Shown: positions 31,388 through 42,494, counted from the first letter of the stretch. The stretch: DNA of 64,000 bases from Leclercia pneumoniae (GCF_017348915.1 NZ_CP071383.1:1426001-1490000), one strand, 5' to 3'. Notes: generated by a model from the letters alone, not told the origin. Numbers and translations are program-made.

Positions 31388-32287
31388 TCAGGCTGAGAAG
31401 AAGGCCATCAGAATGGGCACCAGCAGGCTTAGAACAAAGCCGTGAACAATGGCCGCCGGCACCAGCTCCAGGCCTCCAGAGCGTTGCAGGACGGGCAGGG
31501 TAAAGTCCATCGACGTGGCGCCGCACAGCCCCAGCGCCGTAGAGCGGCTGCGTCGTACCAGACCCGGAATCAACATAATGGCAATCAGCTCGCGGGCCAG
31601 ATCGTTAAAGAAGGCGGCGCTGCCGATGACCGGGCCGAAAGATTCGGTCAACAGAATGCCGGAGAGGGAGTACCAGCCGAAGCCGGACGCCATCGCCAGT
31701 GCGGTGTTGAGCGGCAGGTCGAGGATAAAGGCATTAATGACCCCCGCCAGTAACGAGCTGCCGACCACCACGACCGCCACGATCATGCCACGACGGTTCA
31801 GGACAATCTGTTTCAGGGTCATGCCGCTATTTCTCAGCTGAATACCGACCAGGAATAGCAGGAAGATAAGGGTATATTCACTGGCTTCGGTCGCGTGATG
31901 TAATACCGCCCATCCGGTGAGCCCAAGCAGAAAGCCGAGCACCACCACTCCGCATAATTTTAATGACTCCAGCGCCATCGCTATACGCGAGGGTAATTTT
32001 TCCTGCTGATGATGGTTTTTCCACGGAATAGTGCGCTCCAGCCATAACAGGGCGGCAATATTGCACAGCAAAATAACCACAACGGTGATGGAGGAGTAAT
32101 AGAGTATCGCCAGTAAATTGGTCGCCAGGTTATCCAGAAAGGCGAGGCTGATGCCCATAAAAAAAAGAATGACGTAAACTATCCAGCTCAACAGGCGATT
32201 AATTAGCTTTAATGCAGCTGCGTGTCGGAGGGGGATAAAGTAGCCTGCTATCAGTGGTAGCAGAATGATTAATAATCCTGAAAACAT
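31388..32287 (-). CDS. lysO: L-lysine exporter LysO (YbjE)
   Basis: 299-residue inner-membrane exporter of lysine, and of the toxic analogue thialysine, identical in length to E. coli LysO when started at 32287 (MFSGLLIILLPLIAGYF). The frame is open 66 codons further upstream, into the aqpZ terminator region, with no homology. About eight transmembrane helices; conserved polar stretches NDLARELIAIMLIPGL and LCGATSMDFTLPVLQ probably line the transport path. In E. coli it is regulated by ArgP; no clear ArgP site was identified here. Confidence 0.95.
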   Translation of the reverse strand: MFSGLLIILLPLIAGYFIPLRHAAALKLINRLLSWIVYVILFFMGISLAFLDNLATNLLAILYYSSITVVVILLCNIAALLWLERTIPWKNHHQQEKLPSRIAMALESLKLCGVVVLGFLLGLTGWAVLHHATEASEYTLIFLLFLVGIQLRNSGMTLKQIVLNRRGMIVAVVVVGSSLLAGVINAFILDLPLNTALAMASGFGWYSLSGILLTESFGPVIGSAAFFNDLARELIAIMLIPGLVRRSRSTALGLCGATSMDFTLPVLQRSGGLELVPAAIVHGFVLSLLVPILMAFFSA

Positions 32288-32367
32288 GAACAACACAATC
32301 CTTATTGAGTAGCTGAATAGCGCCGATGACACTACCGAAATAGAGCTGCTCAGTAAAGGTGCAAATG

Positions 32368-32398
32368 GAAAACCGGGCAGCGCAGAGCCACCCGGTAT
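32368..32398 (-). terminator. Terminator of aqpZ
   Basis: The stem ACCGGG / CCCGGT with a 13-base loop is followed, on the minus strand, by a short TTTT run. It lies just past the aqpZ stop. Confidence 0.65.
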
Positions 32399-32403
32399 TA
32401 TTT

Positions 32404-33099
32404 TTAATCGCGTTTTTCCAGCACTGTGCGGTACAGCACGCCACCCAGGATACCACCCACGATCGGCATCACCCAGAACAGCCACAGCTGCTCTAACGCC
32501 CAGCCACCCTGGAAGATCGCCACCGCAGTGCTGCGCGCCGGGTTAACGGAGGTGTTGGTCACCGGAATGCTGATCAGGTGAATAAGCGTCAGTGCCAGAC
32601 CGATGGCAATCGGCGCGAAACCGGCCGGTGCGTGTTTGTCGGTAGCGCCATGAATGACCAACAGGAAGCCGGCGGTGAGCACGATTTCAATCACGATGGC
32701 TGACAGCATTGAGAAGCCGCCCGGTGAATGTTCGCCAAAACCGTTCGAGGCAAAACCGCTGGCCGCCGCATCAAAGCCTGCCTTACCGCTGGCAATCACA
32801 TACAGAATAGCGGCGGCAATAATCCCGCCCACCACCTGGGCCACCACGTAGCCAATAATGTCTTTCGCCGGGAAACGTCCGCCCGCCCACAGGCCCAGCG
32901 TCACGGCCGGATTGAAATGGCCGCCGGAAATATGCCCCACGGCGTAGGCCATGGTTAATACCGTCAAGCCGAAGGCCAGCGCAACGCCAGTGAAACCAAT
33001 CCCTAATTCCGGAAATGCAGCTGCCAGAACAGCACTGCCGCAGCCACCCAATACCAGCCAGAATGTACCAAAACATTCCGCCGCTAATTTTCTGAACAT
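32404..33099 (-). CDS. aqpZ: Aquaporin Z
   Basis: 231-residue water channel. The start at 33099 gives [19 protein letters not shown] with GAGGTGG ahead; 11 more codons upstream are open. Both NPA half-helices are present ([11 protein letters not shown] and [12 protein letters not shown]), and the Phe/His/Arg selectivity filter residues typical of water-specific channels fit these segments. Six transmembrane helices, probably a tetramer. Near-identical to E. coli AqpZ. A palindrome lies 46 bp upstream. Confidence 0.97.
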   Translation of the reverse strand: MFRKLAAECFGTFWLVLGGCGSAVLAAAFPELGIGFTGVALAFGLTVLTMAYAVGHISGGHFNPAVTLGLWAGGRFPAKDIIGYVVAQVVGGIIAAAILYVIASGKAGFDAAASGFASNGFGEHSPGGFSMLSAIVIEIVLTAGFLLVIHGATDKHAPAGFAPIAIGLALTLIHLISIPVTNTSVNPARSTAVAIFQGGWALEQLWLFWVMPIVGGILGGVLYRTVLEKRD

Positions 33100-33455
33100 A
33101 ACCACCTCAATGTAAAAACGAGCTTTTTCCATCGCTCATAATTTATCGTCATAAAATATGACGATGTTTAACGGCGTTATTTTAAAAATGAACCGCATGG
33201 TTCACCAGTGAAATAAAACCCACAAATTTGATTCAGGGCAATGCGAGGTTATTCCTTTTTTAATTTTCGGGAGATAACGGGCGACGAATATTAATATCTG
33301 GCCTCTTTAAATTTCAAATGAAAGTGCCTTGTCATATTCTTATTTTTATATTTGCTGGCATAACTTTCCTGACAATCTTCGACTGTCGGGCCGGGGTTCC
33401 TGGCGCTATACTGCTGATAATTTAAAGGAAAGAGTGTCATTGTCCCGGAGGATCT
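33100..33455. other. Divergent aqpZ-ybjD intergenic region
   Basis: This 356-bp AT-rich region must hold the promoters of aqpZ (minus) and ybjD (plus). A perfect 8-bp inverted repeat with 5-bp spacer, ATCGTCAT-AAAAT-ATGACGAT, lies at 33145-33165. A TATACT hexamer at 33407-33412 could be the ybjD -10 element, though no convincing -35 was found at normal spacing. No ORF or RNA gene was recognised. Confidence 0.6.
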
Positions 33456-35114
33456 ATGCTGCTTGAACGGGTGGAAATCGTAGGGTTTCGCGGCATTAAT
33501 CGCCTGTCGCTGATGCTGGAACAAAATAACGTCCTGATCGGGGAAAATGCCTGGGGTAAATCTAGCCTGCTGGACGCGCTCACGCTGCTGTTATCATCGG
33601 ATGCCGAACTCTATCACTTCGTTCGCGATGACTTCTGGTTCCCACCGGGCGATATTCAGGGGCGGGAACACCATCTGCACATTGTTTTGACCTTCCGGGA
33701 AACCGATCCTGGCCGCCACAGGGTACGTCGCTACCAGCCTCTTGCCGGGTGCTGGGTGCCTTGTCAGGATGGTTATCAGCGTATCTTCTACCGTCTGGAG
33801 GGCGAACTCGCGGACGATGAGAGCGTACTGACCCTGCGCAGTTTTATCGATGCGGAGGGTAATCCCCTGGAGAGGGACAATATCGACGAGCTGGCGCGTC
33901 ATCTTATCCGTCTGGTGCCGGTGCTGCGCTTACGGGATGCCCGCTTTATGCGCCGCATCCGCACGGGGTCGGTGCCTGCTATGCCGGAGGTGGAAGTTAC
34001 CGCCCGTGAGCTGGATTACCTGGCGCGCGAGCTGGTGGCGCGTCCGCAAAATCTTAGCGATGGCCAGATCCGTCAGGGTCTCTCTGCTATGGTGCAGTTG
34101 CTTGAACACTACTTCTCCGAGCAGGGCTCCTCGCCCGTGCGCAACCGGTTGATGCGCCGACGGTCCCACGATGAGCAGCGAAGCTGGCGTTATCTCGATA
34201 TCATTAACCGGATGATCGACAAACCCGGCGGACGATCGCATCGGGTGATTCTGTTGGGACTCTTCTCTACCTTGCTGCAGGCAAAAGGGACCGTGCGACT
34301 GGACAGGGATGCCCGACCGCTGTTGTTGGTTGAGGATCCGGAAACGCGCCTGCACCCCATCATGCTATCGGTGGCCTGGCACCTGCTGAATTTGCTGCCG
34401 TTACAGCGCATCACCACCACCAACTCGGGTGAACTACTGTCACTTACGCCGGTGGAGCAGGTCTGTCGGCTAGTGCGTGAGTCGGGACGCGTCTCGGCAT
34501 TTCGCCTTGGACCGGGTGGAATGAACGCTGAAGAGAGTCGCCGCATCGCTTTTCATATCCGTTTTAACCGCGCCTCTTCGCTCTTTGCCCGCTGCTGGCT
34601 GCTGGTAGAGGGCGAAACCGAAACCTGGGTTATTAACGAGCTGGCCCGTCAGTGCGGGCACCATTTTGATGCTGAGGGCATTAAGGTCATTGAGTTCGCC
34701 CAGTCCGGCCTCAAGCCGCTGATTAAATTCGCCCGCCGGATGGGCATTGAGTGGCACGTCCTGGTGGATGGTGACGAGGCGGGGAGAAAATATGCCGCTA
34801 CCGTCCGTGGGTTACTCAATCACGATCGGGATGAGGAACGCGATCATCTGACCGAACTGCCCGCGATGGATATGGAGCATTTCATGTACCGACAGGGTTT
34901 TGCCGATGTCTTCCACCGGGTGGCGATGATCCCCGCCGATGTCCCCATGAACATGCGGCGGGTTATTACTAAGGCGATTCACCGCTCATCCAAACCTGAC
35001 CTGGCCATTGAGGTCGCGATGGAAGCAGGGCGCCGAGGGGTCGATTCGGTTCCCACGTTACTGCGAAAAATGTTTTCCCGTGTGCTCTGGCTGGCGCGCG
35101 GTCGGGCGGATTAA
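33456..35114 (+). CDS. ybjD: OLD-family ATP-dependent nuclease-like protein YbjD
   Basis: 552-residue protein, E. coli YbjD length. The N-terminal SMC/ABC-like ATPase half has Walker A GENAWGKSSLL (about residues 29-39) and the later LLLVEDPETRLHP motif. The C-terminal TOPRIM domain (from about residue 378) shows LLVEGETETWVIN and VDGDEAGRKYA, the acidic metal-binding motifs. OLD-family proteins couple ATPase and nuclease domains; a stand-alone role for YbjD is not established. GGAGG precedes the ATG. It overlaps the convergent ybjX by 4 bp. Confidence 0.93.
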   Translation: MLLERVEIVGFRGINRLSLMLEQNNVLIGENAWGKSSLLDALTLLLSSDAELYHFVRDDFWFPPGDIQGREHHLHIVLTFRETDPGRHRVRRYQPLAGCWVPCQDGYQRIFYRLEGELADDESVLTLRSFIDAEGNPLERDNIDELARHLIRLVPVLRLRDARFMRRIRTGSVPAMPEVEVTARELDYLARELVARPQNLSDGQIRQGLSAMVQLLEHYFSEQGSSPVRNRLMRRRSHDEQRSWRYLDIINRMIDKPGGRSHRVILLGLFSTLLQAKGTVRLDRDARPLLLVEDPETRLHPIMLSVAWHLLNLLPLQRITTTNSGELLSLTPVEQVCRLVRESGRVSAFRLGPGGMNAEESRRIAFHIRFNRASSLFARCWLLVEGETETWVINELARQCGHHFDAEGIKVIEFAQSGLKPLIKFARRMGIEWHVLVDGDEAGRKYAATVRGLLNHDRDEERDHLTELPAMDMEHFMYRQGFADVFHRVAMIPADVPMNMRRVITKAIHRSSKPDLAIEVAMEAGRRGVDSVPTLLRKMFSRVLWLARGRAD

Positions 35115-36058
35115 CGAAACAGACCGCTCATTTGCGCCGGCACCGCATCCAGTAACTGATATCGGCGGCGATACTCAGCCCGTTTTTTACTGGCGATGTC
35201 AGCCTCGCTTTTACGGGGGATGACGCAGGGAATGTGATAATAGCCGCTGGCATCACACTCGCCAGCCACAGAGGCCCAGAAGGCGCTGTAGTCGGCGTGA
35301 ATTTTATCTTTCTTATCGCGGTAGCGCAGGCTGCGATAGATATGGGTTTCGTTGCTGACTGCCAGGATCTGGTTGACGTTAAACGCCTGGGCAAACTGAC
35401 AGACGGCTTCCATTACCAGACGTTTCGGGAAGAGACCATGACAAGCCTTGGTCGCCTTCTGAATCTCTTCGTGTGGCAATTCGCGTTTGCCCCCCTGTAA
35501 CCCGCCGATGAACAGCGTGGGTTGATTCTGGTATTCACAGAGCGTAAAGGTCATCTCTGCCAGCGTCTCTCCGCTGCTGTTACGCATTAAAATCGTGCTG
35601 TCGCCCTCTTTATCCAGCGAGATCATCATCGTGAACTCCAGGGTGTAAGTGTCGCCATCTTTGCCCTGCAGCTGCGCCAGTACCAGGCCGTTGCCGCGCA
35701 GATAGTTGCGCAGCTCTTCAGGGGAGAGGGTGGCATAGAGGCGGCTGTAGTGATAACGAACGGCGTCCAGCTTCTGCTTACGGGTTAAGTTGGCCGCCAG
35801 ATAGGGGCGATGCAGGCGTACGGGCAGGCGGGGCTGGCGGATCAACAGCTGATTGAGCTCCGGCAACTGGGCCAGAACGTTCATCCACTCCAGACTTAAA
35901 CGTGGCATCATTAACGAGCGCAGCAGAAATTTACGGCGGAAGCTGCGATGGTGCCAGAATTTACCCGGCCGCCATTTACCGCTGAGCAGATCAAAAAACA
36001 GTCCCAGGCGAGTGAGGGGGCGAGAAGGCGTGAGCGCGTTATCAGTAAGCTGCGACAT
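35111..36058 (-). CDS. ybjX: YbjX, VirK/DUF535 family protein
   Basis: 315-residue DUF535 protein related to Shigella VirK and E. coli YbjX. The basic N-terminal third is followed by the conserved core LFIGGLQGGKRELPHEEIQK and YRSLRYRDKKDKIHADYSAF. The ATG at 36058 gives MSQLTDNALTPSRPL, the E. coli-type start; an in-frame ATG at 36073 is an alternative. In related bacteria the family is induced by PhoPQ and implicated in resistance to antimicrobial peptides; biochemical function is unknown. Confidence 0.9.
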   Translation of the reverse strand: MSQLTDNALTPSRPLTRLGLFFDLLSGKWRPGKFWHHRSFRRKFLLRSLMMPRLSLEWMNVLAQLPELNQLLIRQPRLPVRLHRPYLAANLTRKQKLDAVRYHYSRLYATLSPEELRNYLRGNGLVLAQLQGKDGDTYTLEFTMMISLDKEGDSTILMRNSSGETLAEMTFTLCEYQNQPTLFIGGLQGGKRELPHEEIQKATKACHGLFPKRLVMEAVCQFAQAFNVNQILAVSNETHIYRSLRYRDKKDKIHADYSAFWASVAGECDASGYYHIPCVIPRKSEADIASKKRAEYRRRYQLLDAVPAQMSGLFR

Positions 36059-36154
36059 AGTGAAACCATCCATTATTATTGATGGGGTGATTTCATCATT
36101 TGTTAACTTAACGAATTATCAATAACTCTGGTACTCTCATCACTATTCAAACCT

Positions 36155-36171
36155 TGTTTAACCCCAGTTGA
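36155..36171 (+). promoter_or_regulatory. Possible PhoP box upstream of macA
   Basis: TGTTTA-N5-AGTTGA resembles the direct-repeat PhoP pattern (T/G)GTTTA-N5-(T/G)GTTTA, with mismatches in the second half. It lies about 49 bp ahead of the macA start. PhoP regulates macAB in Salmonella; this is a tentative call. Confidence 0.3.
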
Positions 36172-36219
36172 TATTAGCCTTCTCATTTTGATGGAACATT
36201 CGAAGGAACCAGGATCGTT

Positions 36220-37335
36220 ATGAAGATCAGAAGTAAGCTCAAAAAGCGGTATATCCTTGCTGCGATTATTATTTTCGTTGCGCTGATTGCTGTCTGGAAG
36301 ACGCTAAATAAACCCACTCCTCTCTACCAGACGCTTATTGTCCGCCCGGGCGAGCTGCAACAAAGCGTATTAGCTACCGGTAAACTTGATGCACTGCGTA
36401 AAGTCGACGTGGGCGCACAGGTGAGCGGGCAGCTGAAAACGCTGTCGGTTGAAATTGGGGATAAAGTGAAAAAAGGGGAACTGCTGGGGGTGATCGATCC
36501 TGAGCAGGCTGAGAACCAGATCAAAGAGGTGGAAGCGACCCTGATGGAGCTGCGCGCCCAGCGCGGGCAAGCCGAAGCAGAGCGTAAACTGGCCCAGGTG
36601 ACGCTGGCGCGCCAGCAGCAACTGGCCAAAACCCAGGTCATCTCTCGTCAGGATCTGGATACAGCGGCCACAGAACTGGCGGTGAAGCAGGCGCAGATTG
36701 GCACCATTGACGCGCAAATCAAACGCAATCAGGCCAGCCTCGACAGCGCCAAAACGAACCTCGAGTATACCCGTATCGTCGCGCCGATGGCCGGTGAGGT
36801 GACGCAAATCACTACCCTGCAAGGGCAGACGGTGATTGCCGCTCAGCAGGCTCCAAACATTCTGACCCTCGCAGACATGAGCACCATGCTGGTGAAAGCC
36901 CAGGTCTCCGAGGCAGACGTTATCCACCTTAAACCCGGTCAAAAAGCCTGGTTTACCGTACTGGGTGACCCGCAAACCCGCTATGAAGGGGTGCTGAAAG
37001 ATATCCTGCCAACGCCGGAAAAGGTCAACGACGCCATTTTCTACCATGCCCGCTTTGAGGTCCCGAACCCAAAAGGGGTGTTGCGTCTGGAGATGACCGC
37101 GCAGGTGCATATCCAGCTCACCGGCGAAAAAAATGTGCTGACCGTACCGCTGGCGGCGCTGGGCGAATCGACCGGAGATAATCGCTATAAAGTCAAAGTG
37201 CTGCGTAACGGCGAGACCCGTGAGCGTGAAGTCAGCCTCGGCTCGCGCAATGACACGGATGTGGTGGTTGTGAAAGGGCTGGAAGAGGGGGATGAGGTCG
37301 TCGTCAGTGAGACCCTGCCGGGAGCGGGTAAATGA
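36220..37335 (+). CDS. macA: Macrolide efflux periplasmic adaptor MacA
   Basis: 371-residue membrane-fusion protein, E. coli length. It has an N-terminal transmembrane anchor (about 10-28, [16 protein letters not shown]), a lipoyl half-motif around [15 protein letters not shown], a long coiled-coil hairpin (about 95-165, rich in E/Q/A), then beta-barrel and membrane-proximal domains. It bridges MacB to TolC and stimulates the MacB ATPase. The stop overlaps the macB start by 4 bp. Confidence 0.96.
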   Translation: MKIRSKLKKRYILAAIIIFVALIAVWKTLNKPTPLYQTLIVRPGELQQSVLATGKLDALRKVDVGAQVSGQLKTLSVEIGDKVKKGELLGVIDPEQAENQIKEVEATLMELRAQRGQAEAERKLAQVTLARQQQLAKTQVISRQDLDTAATELAVKQAQIGTIDAQIKRNQASLDSAKTNLEYTRIVAPMAGEVTQITTLQGQTVIAAQQAPNILTLADMSTMLVKAQVSEADVIHLKPGQKAWFTVLGDPQTRYEGVLKDILPTPEKVNDAIFYHARFEVPNPKGVLRLEMTAQVHIQLTGEKNVLTVPLAALGESTGDNRYKVKVLRNGETREREVSLGSRNDTDVVVVKGLEEGDEVVVSETLPGAGK

Positions 37336-39272
37336 CCGCTTTGCTTGAACTGAATGCAATTCGCCGGAGTTACCCTTCGGGGGATGGCGAGGTGGAGGTG
37401 CTGAAAGGCATCTCTCTGCAGGTTGAAGCGGGGGAGATGGTCGCCATCGTCGGTGCCTCGGGCTCCGGTAAATCCACCCTGATGAACATTCTCGGCTGTC
37501 TGGATAAACCCACCAGCGGCACCTACCGCGTGGCGGGCACCGACGTGTCGACCCTCAGTGGGGATGCCCTGGCCAAACTGCGCCGCGAGCACTTCGGGTT
37601 TATCTTTCAGCGTTATCACCTGCTCTCGCATCTGAGCGCCGTACAGAACGTCGAAGTGCCAGCCGTTTACGCGGGCGTAGAGCGCCGCAAACGGCTGGAG
37701 CGGGCGCAGGCGCTCTTAACCCGGCTGGGACTGGGCGAGCGCGTCGATTATCAACCCTCGCAGCTTTCCGGCGGTCAACAGCAGCGCGTCAGTATCGCGC
37801 GTGCTCTGATGAACGGCGGGCAGGTGATCCTCGCTGACGAACCCACCGGGGCGCTCGACAGCCACTCTGGCGAAGAGGTGATGGCAATCCTGCACCAACT
37901 CCGCGATCAGGGGCATACGGTGATCATTGTCACCCACGATCCCCAGGTTGCCGCCCAGGCAGAGCGCATCGTGGAGATCCGGGATGGCGAGCTGGTCAGC
38001 AATCCTCCGGCAAAGCAGGGCCAAACACGCAGTCAGCAGGTGGCGCTACCGCCCCCCTCCGGCTGGCGCCAGTTTGCCAGCAGTTTTCGTGAGGCACTGA
38101 CCATGGCCTGGCTGGCGATGGCGGCCAATAAAATGCGAACCCTGCTGACGATGCTCGGCATCATTATCGGTATCGCTTCGGTGGTCTCGATTGTCGTAGT
38201 CGGTGATGCGGCCAAGCAGCTGGTGCTGGCCGACATTCGCGCTATCGGGACCAACACCATTGATGTCTATCCCGGTAAGGATTTTGGCGATGACGAGCCG
38301 CAGTTCCAGCAGGCGTTGAAGTATGACGATCTGGCCGCGATCCAGAAGCAGCCGTGGGTCAACTCGGCCACGCCGGCGGTGTCGCAAAACTTACGCCTGC
38401 GCTACGGCAATATCGATGTGGCGGCCAGCGCTAACGGGGTGAGCGGCGACTATTTCAACGTTTACGGCATGACCTTTAGCGAGGGGGCGACCTTCAACGC
38501 TGAGCAGCTTGCCGGGCGCGCGCAGGTGGTGATTCTGGATGCCAATTCACGTCGTCAGCTCTTCCCGAATAAGGCGAAGGTGGTGGGCGAGGTGATTCTG
38601 GTGGGCAACATGCCCGCAACGGTCATTGGCGTCGCCGAAGAGAAGCAGTCAATGTTTGGCAGCAGTAAGATCCTGCGCGTCTGGTTGCCCTATACCACTA
38701 TCTCCGGGCGAATTATGGGGCAGTCGTGGCTGAACTCCATCACCGTGCGTGTGAAAGAGGGATACGATAGCACCCAGGCCGAGCAGCAGCTTGCACGCCT
38801 GTTAATGCTGCGGCATGGCAAGAAAGATTTCTTTACCTGGAACATGGACGGCCTCTTGAAAACGGCGGAAAAGACCACACGTACTCTTCAGCTGTTCCTG
38901 ACGCTGGTGGCGGTCATTTCACTGGTGGTGGGCGGCATCGGGGTGATGAATATCATGCTGGTGTCGGTCACGGAGCGAACCCGGGAGATTGGCATCCGCA
39001 TGGCGGTGGGCGCCCGGGCCAGCGATGTGCTTCAGCAGTTTTTAATCGAGGCGGTGCTGGTCTGTCTTGTGGGCGGTGCGCTGGGCATCTCCCTCTCGCT
39101 ATTAATTGCGTTTACGTTGCAGCTCTTTTTACCGGGCTGGGAAATTGGCTTTTCGCCGATGGCGCTGATGACCGCTTTCTTGTGCTCAACCTTTACCGGA
39201 ATTTTGTTCGGCTGGTTGCCTGCACGCAATGCGGCAAGGCTGGATCCGGTGGATGCGCTAGCGCGAGAATAA
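37332..39272 (+). CDS. macB: Macrolide export ATP-binding/permease MacB
   Basis: 646-residue type VII ABC transporter. The N-terminal ATPase has Walker A GASGSGKS, signature LSGGQQQR and Walker [14 protein letters not shown]. Four transmembrane helices follow: one at about 275-300, then a large periplasmic MacB_PCD domain, then three helices (about 520-640) with [20 protein letters not shown] and the [14 protein letters not shown] coupling motif. It exports macrolides, enterotoxin and possibly porphyrins or siderophores through TolC. Ends at a bidirectional terminator. Confidence 0.97.
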   Translation: MTALLELNAIRRSYPSGDGEVEVLKGISLQVEAGEMVAIVGASGSGKSTLMNILGCLDKPTSGTYRVAGTDVSTLSGDALAKLRREHFGFIFQRYHLLSHLSAVQNVEVPAVYAGVERRKRLERAQALLTRLGLGERVDYQPSQLSGGQQQRVSIARALMNGGQVILADEPTGALDSHSGEEVMAILHQLRDQGHTVIIVTHDPQVAAQAERIVEIRDGELVSNPPAKQGQTRSQQVALPPPSGWRQFASSFREALTMAWLAMAANKMRTLLTMLGIIIGIASVVSIVVVGDAAKQLVLADIRAIGTNTIDVYPGKDFGDDEPQFQQALKYDDLAAIQKQPWVNSATPAVSQNLRLRYGNIDVAASANGVSGDYFNVYGMTFSEGATFNAEQLAGRAQVVILDANSRRQLFPNKAKVVGEVILVGNMPATVIGVAEEKQSMFGSSKILRVWLPYTTISGRIMGQSWLNSITVRVKEGYDSTQAEQQLARLLMLRHGKKDFFTWNMDGLLKTAEKTTRTLQLFLTLVAVISLVVGGIGVMNIMLVSVTERTREIGIRMAVGARASDVLQQFLIEAVLVCLVGGALGISLSLLIAFTLQLFLPGWEIGFSPMALMTAFLCSTFTGILFGWLPARNAARLDPVDALARE

Positions 39273-39280
39273 GCGAAATA

Positions 39281-39309
39281 AAAATGCCAGCCGATCGGGC
39301 TGGCATTTT
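39281..39309. terminator. Bidirectional terminator between macB and cspD
   Basis: The stem AAAATGCCAGCC / GGCTGGCATTTT with a short loop lies between the convergent macB and cspD genes. It has T-runs in both directions. Confidence 0.9.
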
Positions 39310-39340
39310 GACTGCATGATGTACACAATGAAGCAGAGAG

Positions 39341-39562
39341 CTAGGCGGTCGCCTCGACTTCGTAGGGCACAATCACACTTGCGTGATTGCCTTTTGGCCC
39401 TTGATGTACATCGAACCGGACCGACTGCCCGGCTTTTAACGTTCTGTAACCATCCATTTGAATGGTGGAATAGTGAGCGAAAATATCTTCGCCGCCGCCT
39501 TCAGGGCAGATGAAACCAAACCCTTTGGCGTTGTTGAACCACTTAACAGTACCCGTTTCCAT
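39341..39562 (-). CDS. cspD: Cold-shock-like protein CspD
   Basis: 73-residue cold-shock domain protein with both RNA-binding motifs, KGFGFI and DIFAHY, and the start METGTVKWFNN. E. coli CspD (74) is not cold induced; it dimerises, inhibits DNA replication in stationary phase and is degraded by Lon. It stands divergent from clpS, as in E. coli. Confidence 0.95.
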   Translation of the reverse strand: METGTVKWFNNAKGFGFICPEGGGEDIFAHYSTIQMDGYRTLKAGQSVRFDVHQGPKGNHASVIVPYEVEATA

Positions 39563-39867
39563 GCTTCGACATCCTTCGTAAGTCTTATTAATTAAGATGG
39601 AATGAACCGGTGGCGGAGCGGGGGCTGTTCAAAACCTCGCCAACTCTCGCCAGTCTAATTTAGATAAACCAAACAGATCGTCAAGCGTTTGCCGGCGGGG
39701 GAAGGGGAAAAATGAACCAAAATTTGAAGCAGTTAACGCTATTGCCGGGTATTGTGACAGACATCGCGGATGGCAATAATAGATGAGAGTTATCTGACAA
39801 CTGGGGTAGATTGAAGTTATGTATGATCCTCAGTCAGGGCAGCGTACAACGATGATGATGACTGACA
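39563..39867. other. Divergent cspD-clpS intergenic region
   Basis: This 305-bp region must carry the cspD promoter (minus) and the clpSA promoter (plus). It contains no ORF, repeat or hairpin of note. I could not assign a specific promoter or operator with confidence. Confidence 0.5.
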
Positions 39868-40188
39868 ATGGGTAAGACGAACGACTGGCTAGATTTCGAC
39901 AAGCTGGCGGAAGATGAAGTGCGCGACGCGCTAAAACCGCCATCTATGTATAAAGTTATGTTAATGAACGATGACTACACGCCAATGGAATTTGTTATTG
40001 ACGTGCTACAAAAGTTCTTTTCTTATGATGTAGAACGTGCAACGCAACTGATGCTTGCCGTTCACTATCACGGCAAAGCCATCTGCGGAGTATTTACCGC
40101 AGAAGTCGCAGAGACGAAGGTGGCGATGGTGAACAAGTATGCGAGGGAGAACGAGCATCCGTTGCTGTGTACGCTGGAAAAAGCCTGA
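39868..40188 (+). CDS. clpS: ClpAP adaptor ClpS
   Basis: 106-residue adaptor that passes N-end-rule substrates to ClpAP; same length as E. coli. A flexible N-terminus ([18 protein letters not shown]) is followed by the core with [15 protein letters not shown], whose Asn-Asp-Asp and Met line the N-degron pocket, and [19 protein letters not shown] for ClpA contact. clpA follows by 29 bp, with its own strong ribosome site. Confidence 0.97.
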   Translation: MGKTNDWLDFDKLAEDEVRDALKPPSMYKVMLMNDDYTPMEFVIDVLQKFFSYDVERATQLMLAVHYHGKAICGVFTAEVAETKVAMVNKYARENEHPLLCTLEKA

Positions 40189-40217
40189 TTCAGGCATGAA
40201 AATTGGGGGAGGTGCCT

Positions 40218-42494
40218 ATGCTCAATCAAGAACTGGAACTCAGTTTAAATATGGCTTTCGCCAGAGCGCGTGAGCACCGACATGAGTTTATGACCGTCGA
40301 GCACTTGCTGCTCGCACTGCTTAGCAACCCATCCGCCCGCGAGGCGCTCGAAGCCTGCTCGGTGGACCTGGTGGCGCTACGTCAGGAACTCGAAGCCTTC
40401 ATCGAACAAACCACACCGGTCCTGCCCGTGAGTGAAGAGGAGCGCGACACGCAGCCGACGCTCAGCTTCCAGCGCGTCTTGCAGCGTGCGGTGTTCCATG
40501 TCCAGTCCTCCGGACGTAGCGAAGTGACGGGCGCTAACGTACTGGTCGCTATCTTCAGCGAGCAGGAGTCGCAGGCTGCGTATCTGCTGCGCAAACATGA
40601 AGTCAGCCGCCTCGATGTGGTGAACTTTATCTCTCACGGAACGCGTAAAGACGAGCCGAATCAGCCATCGGATCCCAGCAACCAGGTCAATAACGAAGAG
40701 CAAGCAGGCGGGGAGGAACGTATGGAAAACTTCACCACCAATCTTAATCAGCTTGCTCGCGTTGGCGGTATCGATCCGCTGATTGGCCGCGATAAAGAGC
40801 TGGAGCGCGCTATCCAGGTATTGTGCCGTCGCCGTAAAAATAACCCGCTGCTGGTGGGGGAGTCGGGCGTGGGTAAAACTGCAATTGCCGAAGGGCTCGC
40901 CTGGCGTATTGTTCAGGGCGACGTTCCGGAAATCATGGCCGATTGCACCATCTATTCGCTGGATATCGGCTCTCTGCTTGCGGGTACCAAATACCGCGGT
41001 GATTTCGAAAAACGCTTTAAAGCCTTGCTGAAACAGCTGGAGCAGGACACCAGCAGTATCCTGTTTATCGATGAGATCCACACTATCATCGGTGCAGGTG
41101 CGGCCTCCGGCGGCCAGGTGGATGCAGCCAACCTGATTAAACCGCTGCTCTCCAGCGGTAAAATCCGCGTGATGGGCTCTACCACCTATCAGGAGTTCAG
41201 CAACATTTTCGAGAAAGACCGTGCGCTGGCACGTCGTTTCCAGAAAATCGACATTACCGAGCCGTCGGTTGAAGAGACCGTGCAGATCATCAATGGTCTG
41301 AAAACGAAATACGAAGCGCACCACGATGTGCGTTATACCGCGAAGGCGGTGCGTGCGGCGGTAGAGCTGGCGGTGAAATACATTAACGATCGTCATCTGC
41401 CGGATAAAGCGATTGACGTGATCGACGAAGCGGGCGCTCGTGCTCGCCTGATGCCGGTCAGCAAGCGTAAGAAAACCGTCAACGTGGCAGATATCGAGTC
41501 CGTGGTGGCACGTATTGCGCGTATCCCTGAGAAGAGCGTTTCTCAGAGCGACCGTGACACGCTGCGTAACCTGGGCGATCGTCTGAAAATGTTGGTCTTC
41601 GGACAGGATAAAGCCATTGAGGCCTTAACCGAAGCCATCAAGATGGCGCGCGCCGGGCTGGGGCATGACCACAAACCTGTCGGTTCCTTCCTCTTCGCCG
41701 GCCCAACCGGGGTAGGGAAAACCGAGGTGACGGTACAGCTCTCCAAAGCGCTGGGTATCGAGCTGCTGCGCTTTGATATGTCCGAGTATATGGAGCGTCA
41801 CACCGTGAGCCGTTTGATCGGTGCGCCTCCGGGCTATGTAGGCTTTGACCAGGGCGGTCTGCTCACTGACGCGGTGATCAAGCATCCGCACGCGGTACTG
41901 CTGCTTGATGAGATCGAAAAAGCGCACCCGGACGTGTTCAACATCCTGCTGCAGGTGATGGATAACGGGACGCTGACAGATAACAACGGGCGCAAGGCGG
42001 ACTTCCGCAACGTGGTGCTGGTAATGACCACCAACGCCGGGGTACGCGAAACTGAGCGTAAGTCTATCGGCCTGATCCACCAGGATAACAGCACCGATGC
42101 GATGGAAGAGATCAAGAAGATCTTTACGCCGGAGTTCCGTAACCGCCTGGACAACATTATCTGGTTCGATCACCTCTCTACCGATGTGATCCATCAGGTG
42201 GTGGATAAGTTCATCGTCGAGCTGCAGGTTCAGCTGGATCAGAAAGGCGTGTCGCTGGAAGTGAGTCAGGAGGCCCGCAACTGGCTGGCCGAGAAAGGCT
42301 ATGACCGTGCGATGGGTGCCCGTCCGATGGCGCGTGTGATTCAGGATAACCTGAAGAAACCGCTGGCCAACGAACTGCTGTTTGGTTCGCTGGTGGATGG
42401 CGGTCAGGTGACCGTTGCGTTGGATCAGGCGAAAAATGAGCTGACGTACGATTTCCAAAGTGCGCAGAAGCATAAGCCGGAAGCGGCACACTAA
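40218..42494 (+). CDS. clpA: ATP-dependent protease ATP-binding subunit ClpA
   Basis: 758-residue AAA+ unfoldase, the exact E. coli length when begun at the ATG at 40218 ([10 protein letters not shown]), which has GGGGGAGGTG upstream; an in-frame TTG at 40203 is rejected. N-domain (about 1-145), D1 with Walker A GESGVGKT (near residue 214) and [13 protein letters not shown]2 with GPTGVGKT (near 495) and [13 protein letters not shown]. The IGL motif for ClpP docking lies in [10 protein letters not shown]. It unfolds substrates delivered by ClpS and feeds ClpP, encoded elsewhere. Confidence 0.98.
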   Translation: MLNQELELSLNMAFARAREHRHEFMTVEHLLLALLSNPSAREALEACSVDLVALRQELEAFIEQTTPVLPVSEEERDTQPTLSFQRVLQRAVFHVQSSGRSEVTGANVLVAIFSEQESQAAYLLRKHEVSRLDVVNFISHGTRKDEPNQPSDPSNQVNNEEQAGGEERMENFTTNLNQLARVGGIDPLIGRDKELERAIQVLCRRRKNNPLLVGESGVGKTAIAEGLAWRIVQGDVPEIMADCTIYSLDIGSLLAGTKYRGDFEKRFKALLKQLEQDTSSILFIDEIHTIIGAGAASGGQVDAANLIKPLLSSGKIRVMGSTTYQEFSNIFEKDRALARRFQKIDITEPSVEETVQIINGLKTKYEAHHDVRYTAKAVRAAVELAVKYINDRHLPDKAIDVIDEAGARARLMPVSKRKKTVNVADIESVVARIARIPEKSVSQSDRDTLRNLGDRLKMLVFGQDKAIEALTEAIKMARAGLGHDHKPVGSFLFAGPTGVGKTEVTVQLSKALGIELLRFDMSEYMERHTVSRLIGAPPGYVGFDQGGLLTDAVIKHPHAVLLLDEIEKAHPDVFNILLQVMDNGTLTDNNGRKADFRNVVLVMTTNAGVRETERKSIGLIHQDNSTDAMEEIKKIFTPEFRNRLDNIIWFDHLSTDVIHQVVDKFIVELQVQLDQKGVSLEVSQEARNWLAEKGYDRAMGARPMARVIQDNLKKPLANELLFGSLVDGGQVTVALDQAKNELTYDFQSAQKHKPEAAH

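Noticed and set aside
32288..32485. 66-codon N-terminal extension of lysO
   Set aside because: Overlaps the aqpZ terminator and 3' end, has no homology, and the ATG at 32287 gives the known protein length.
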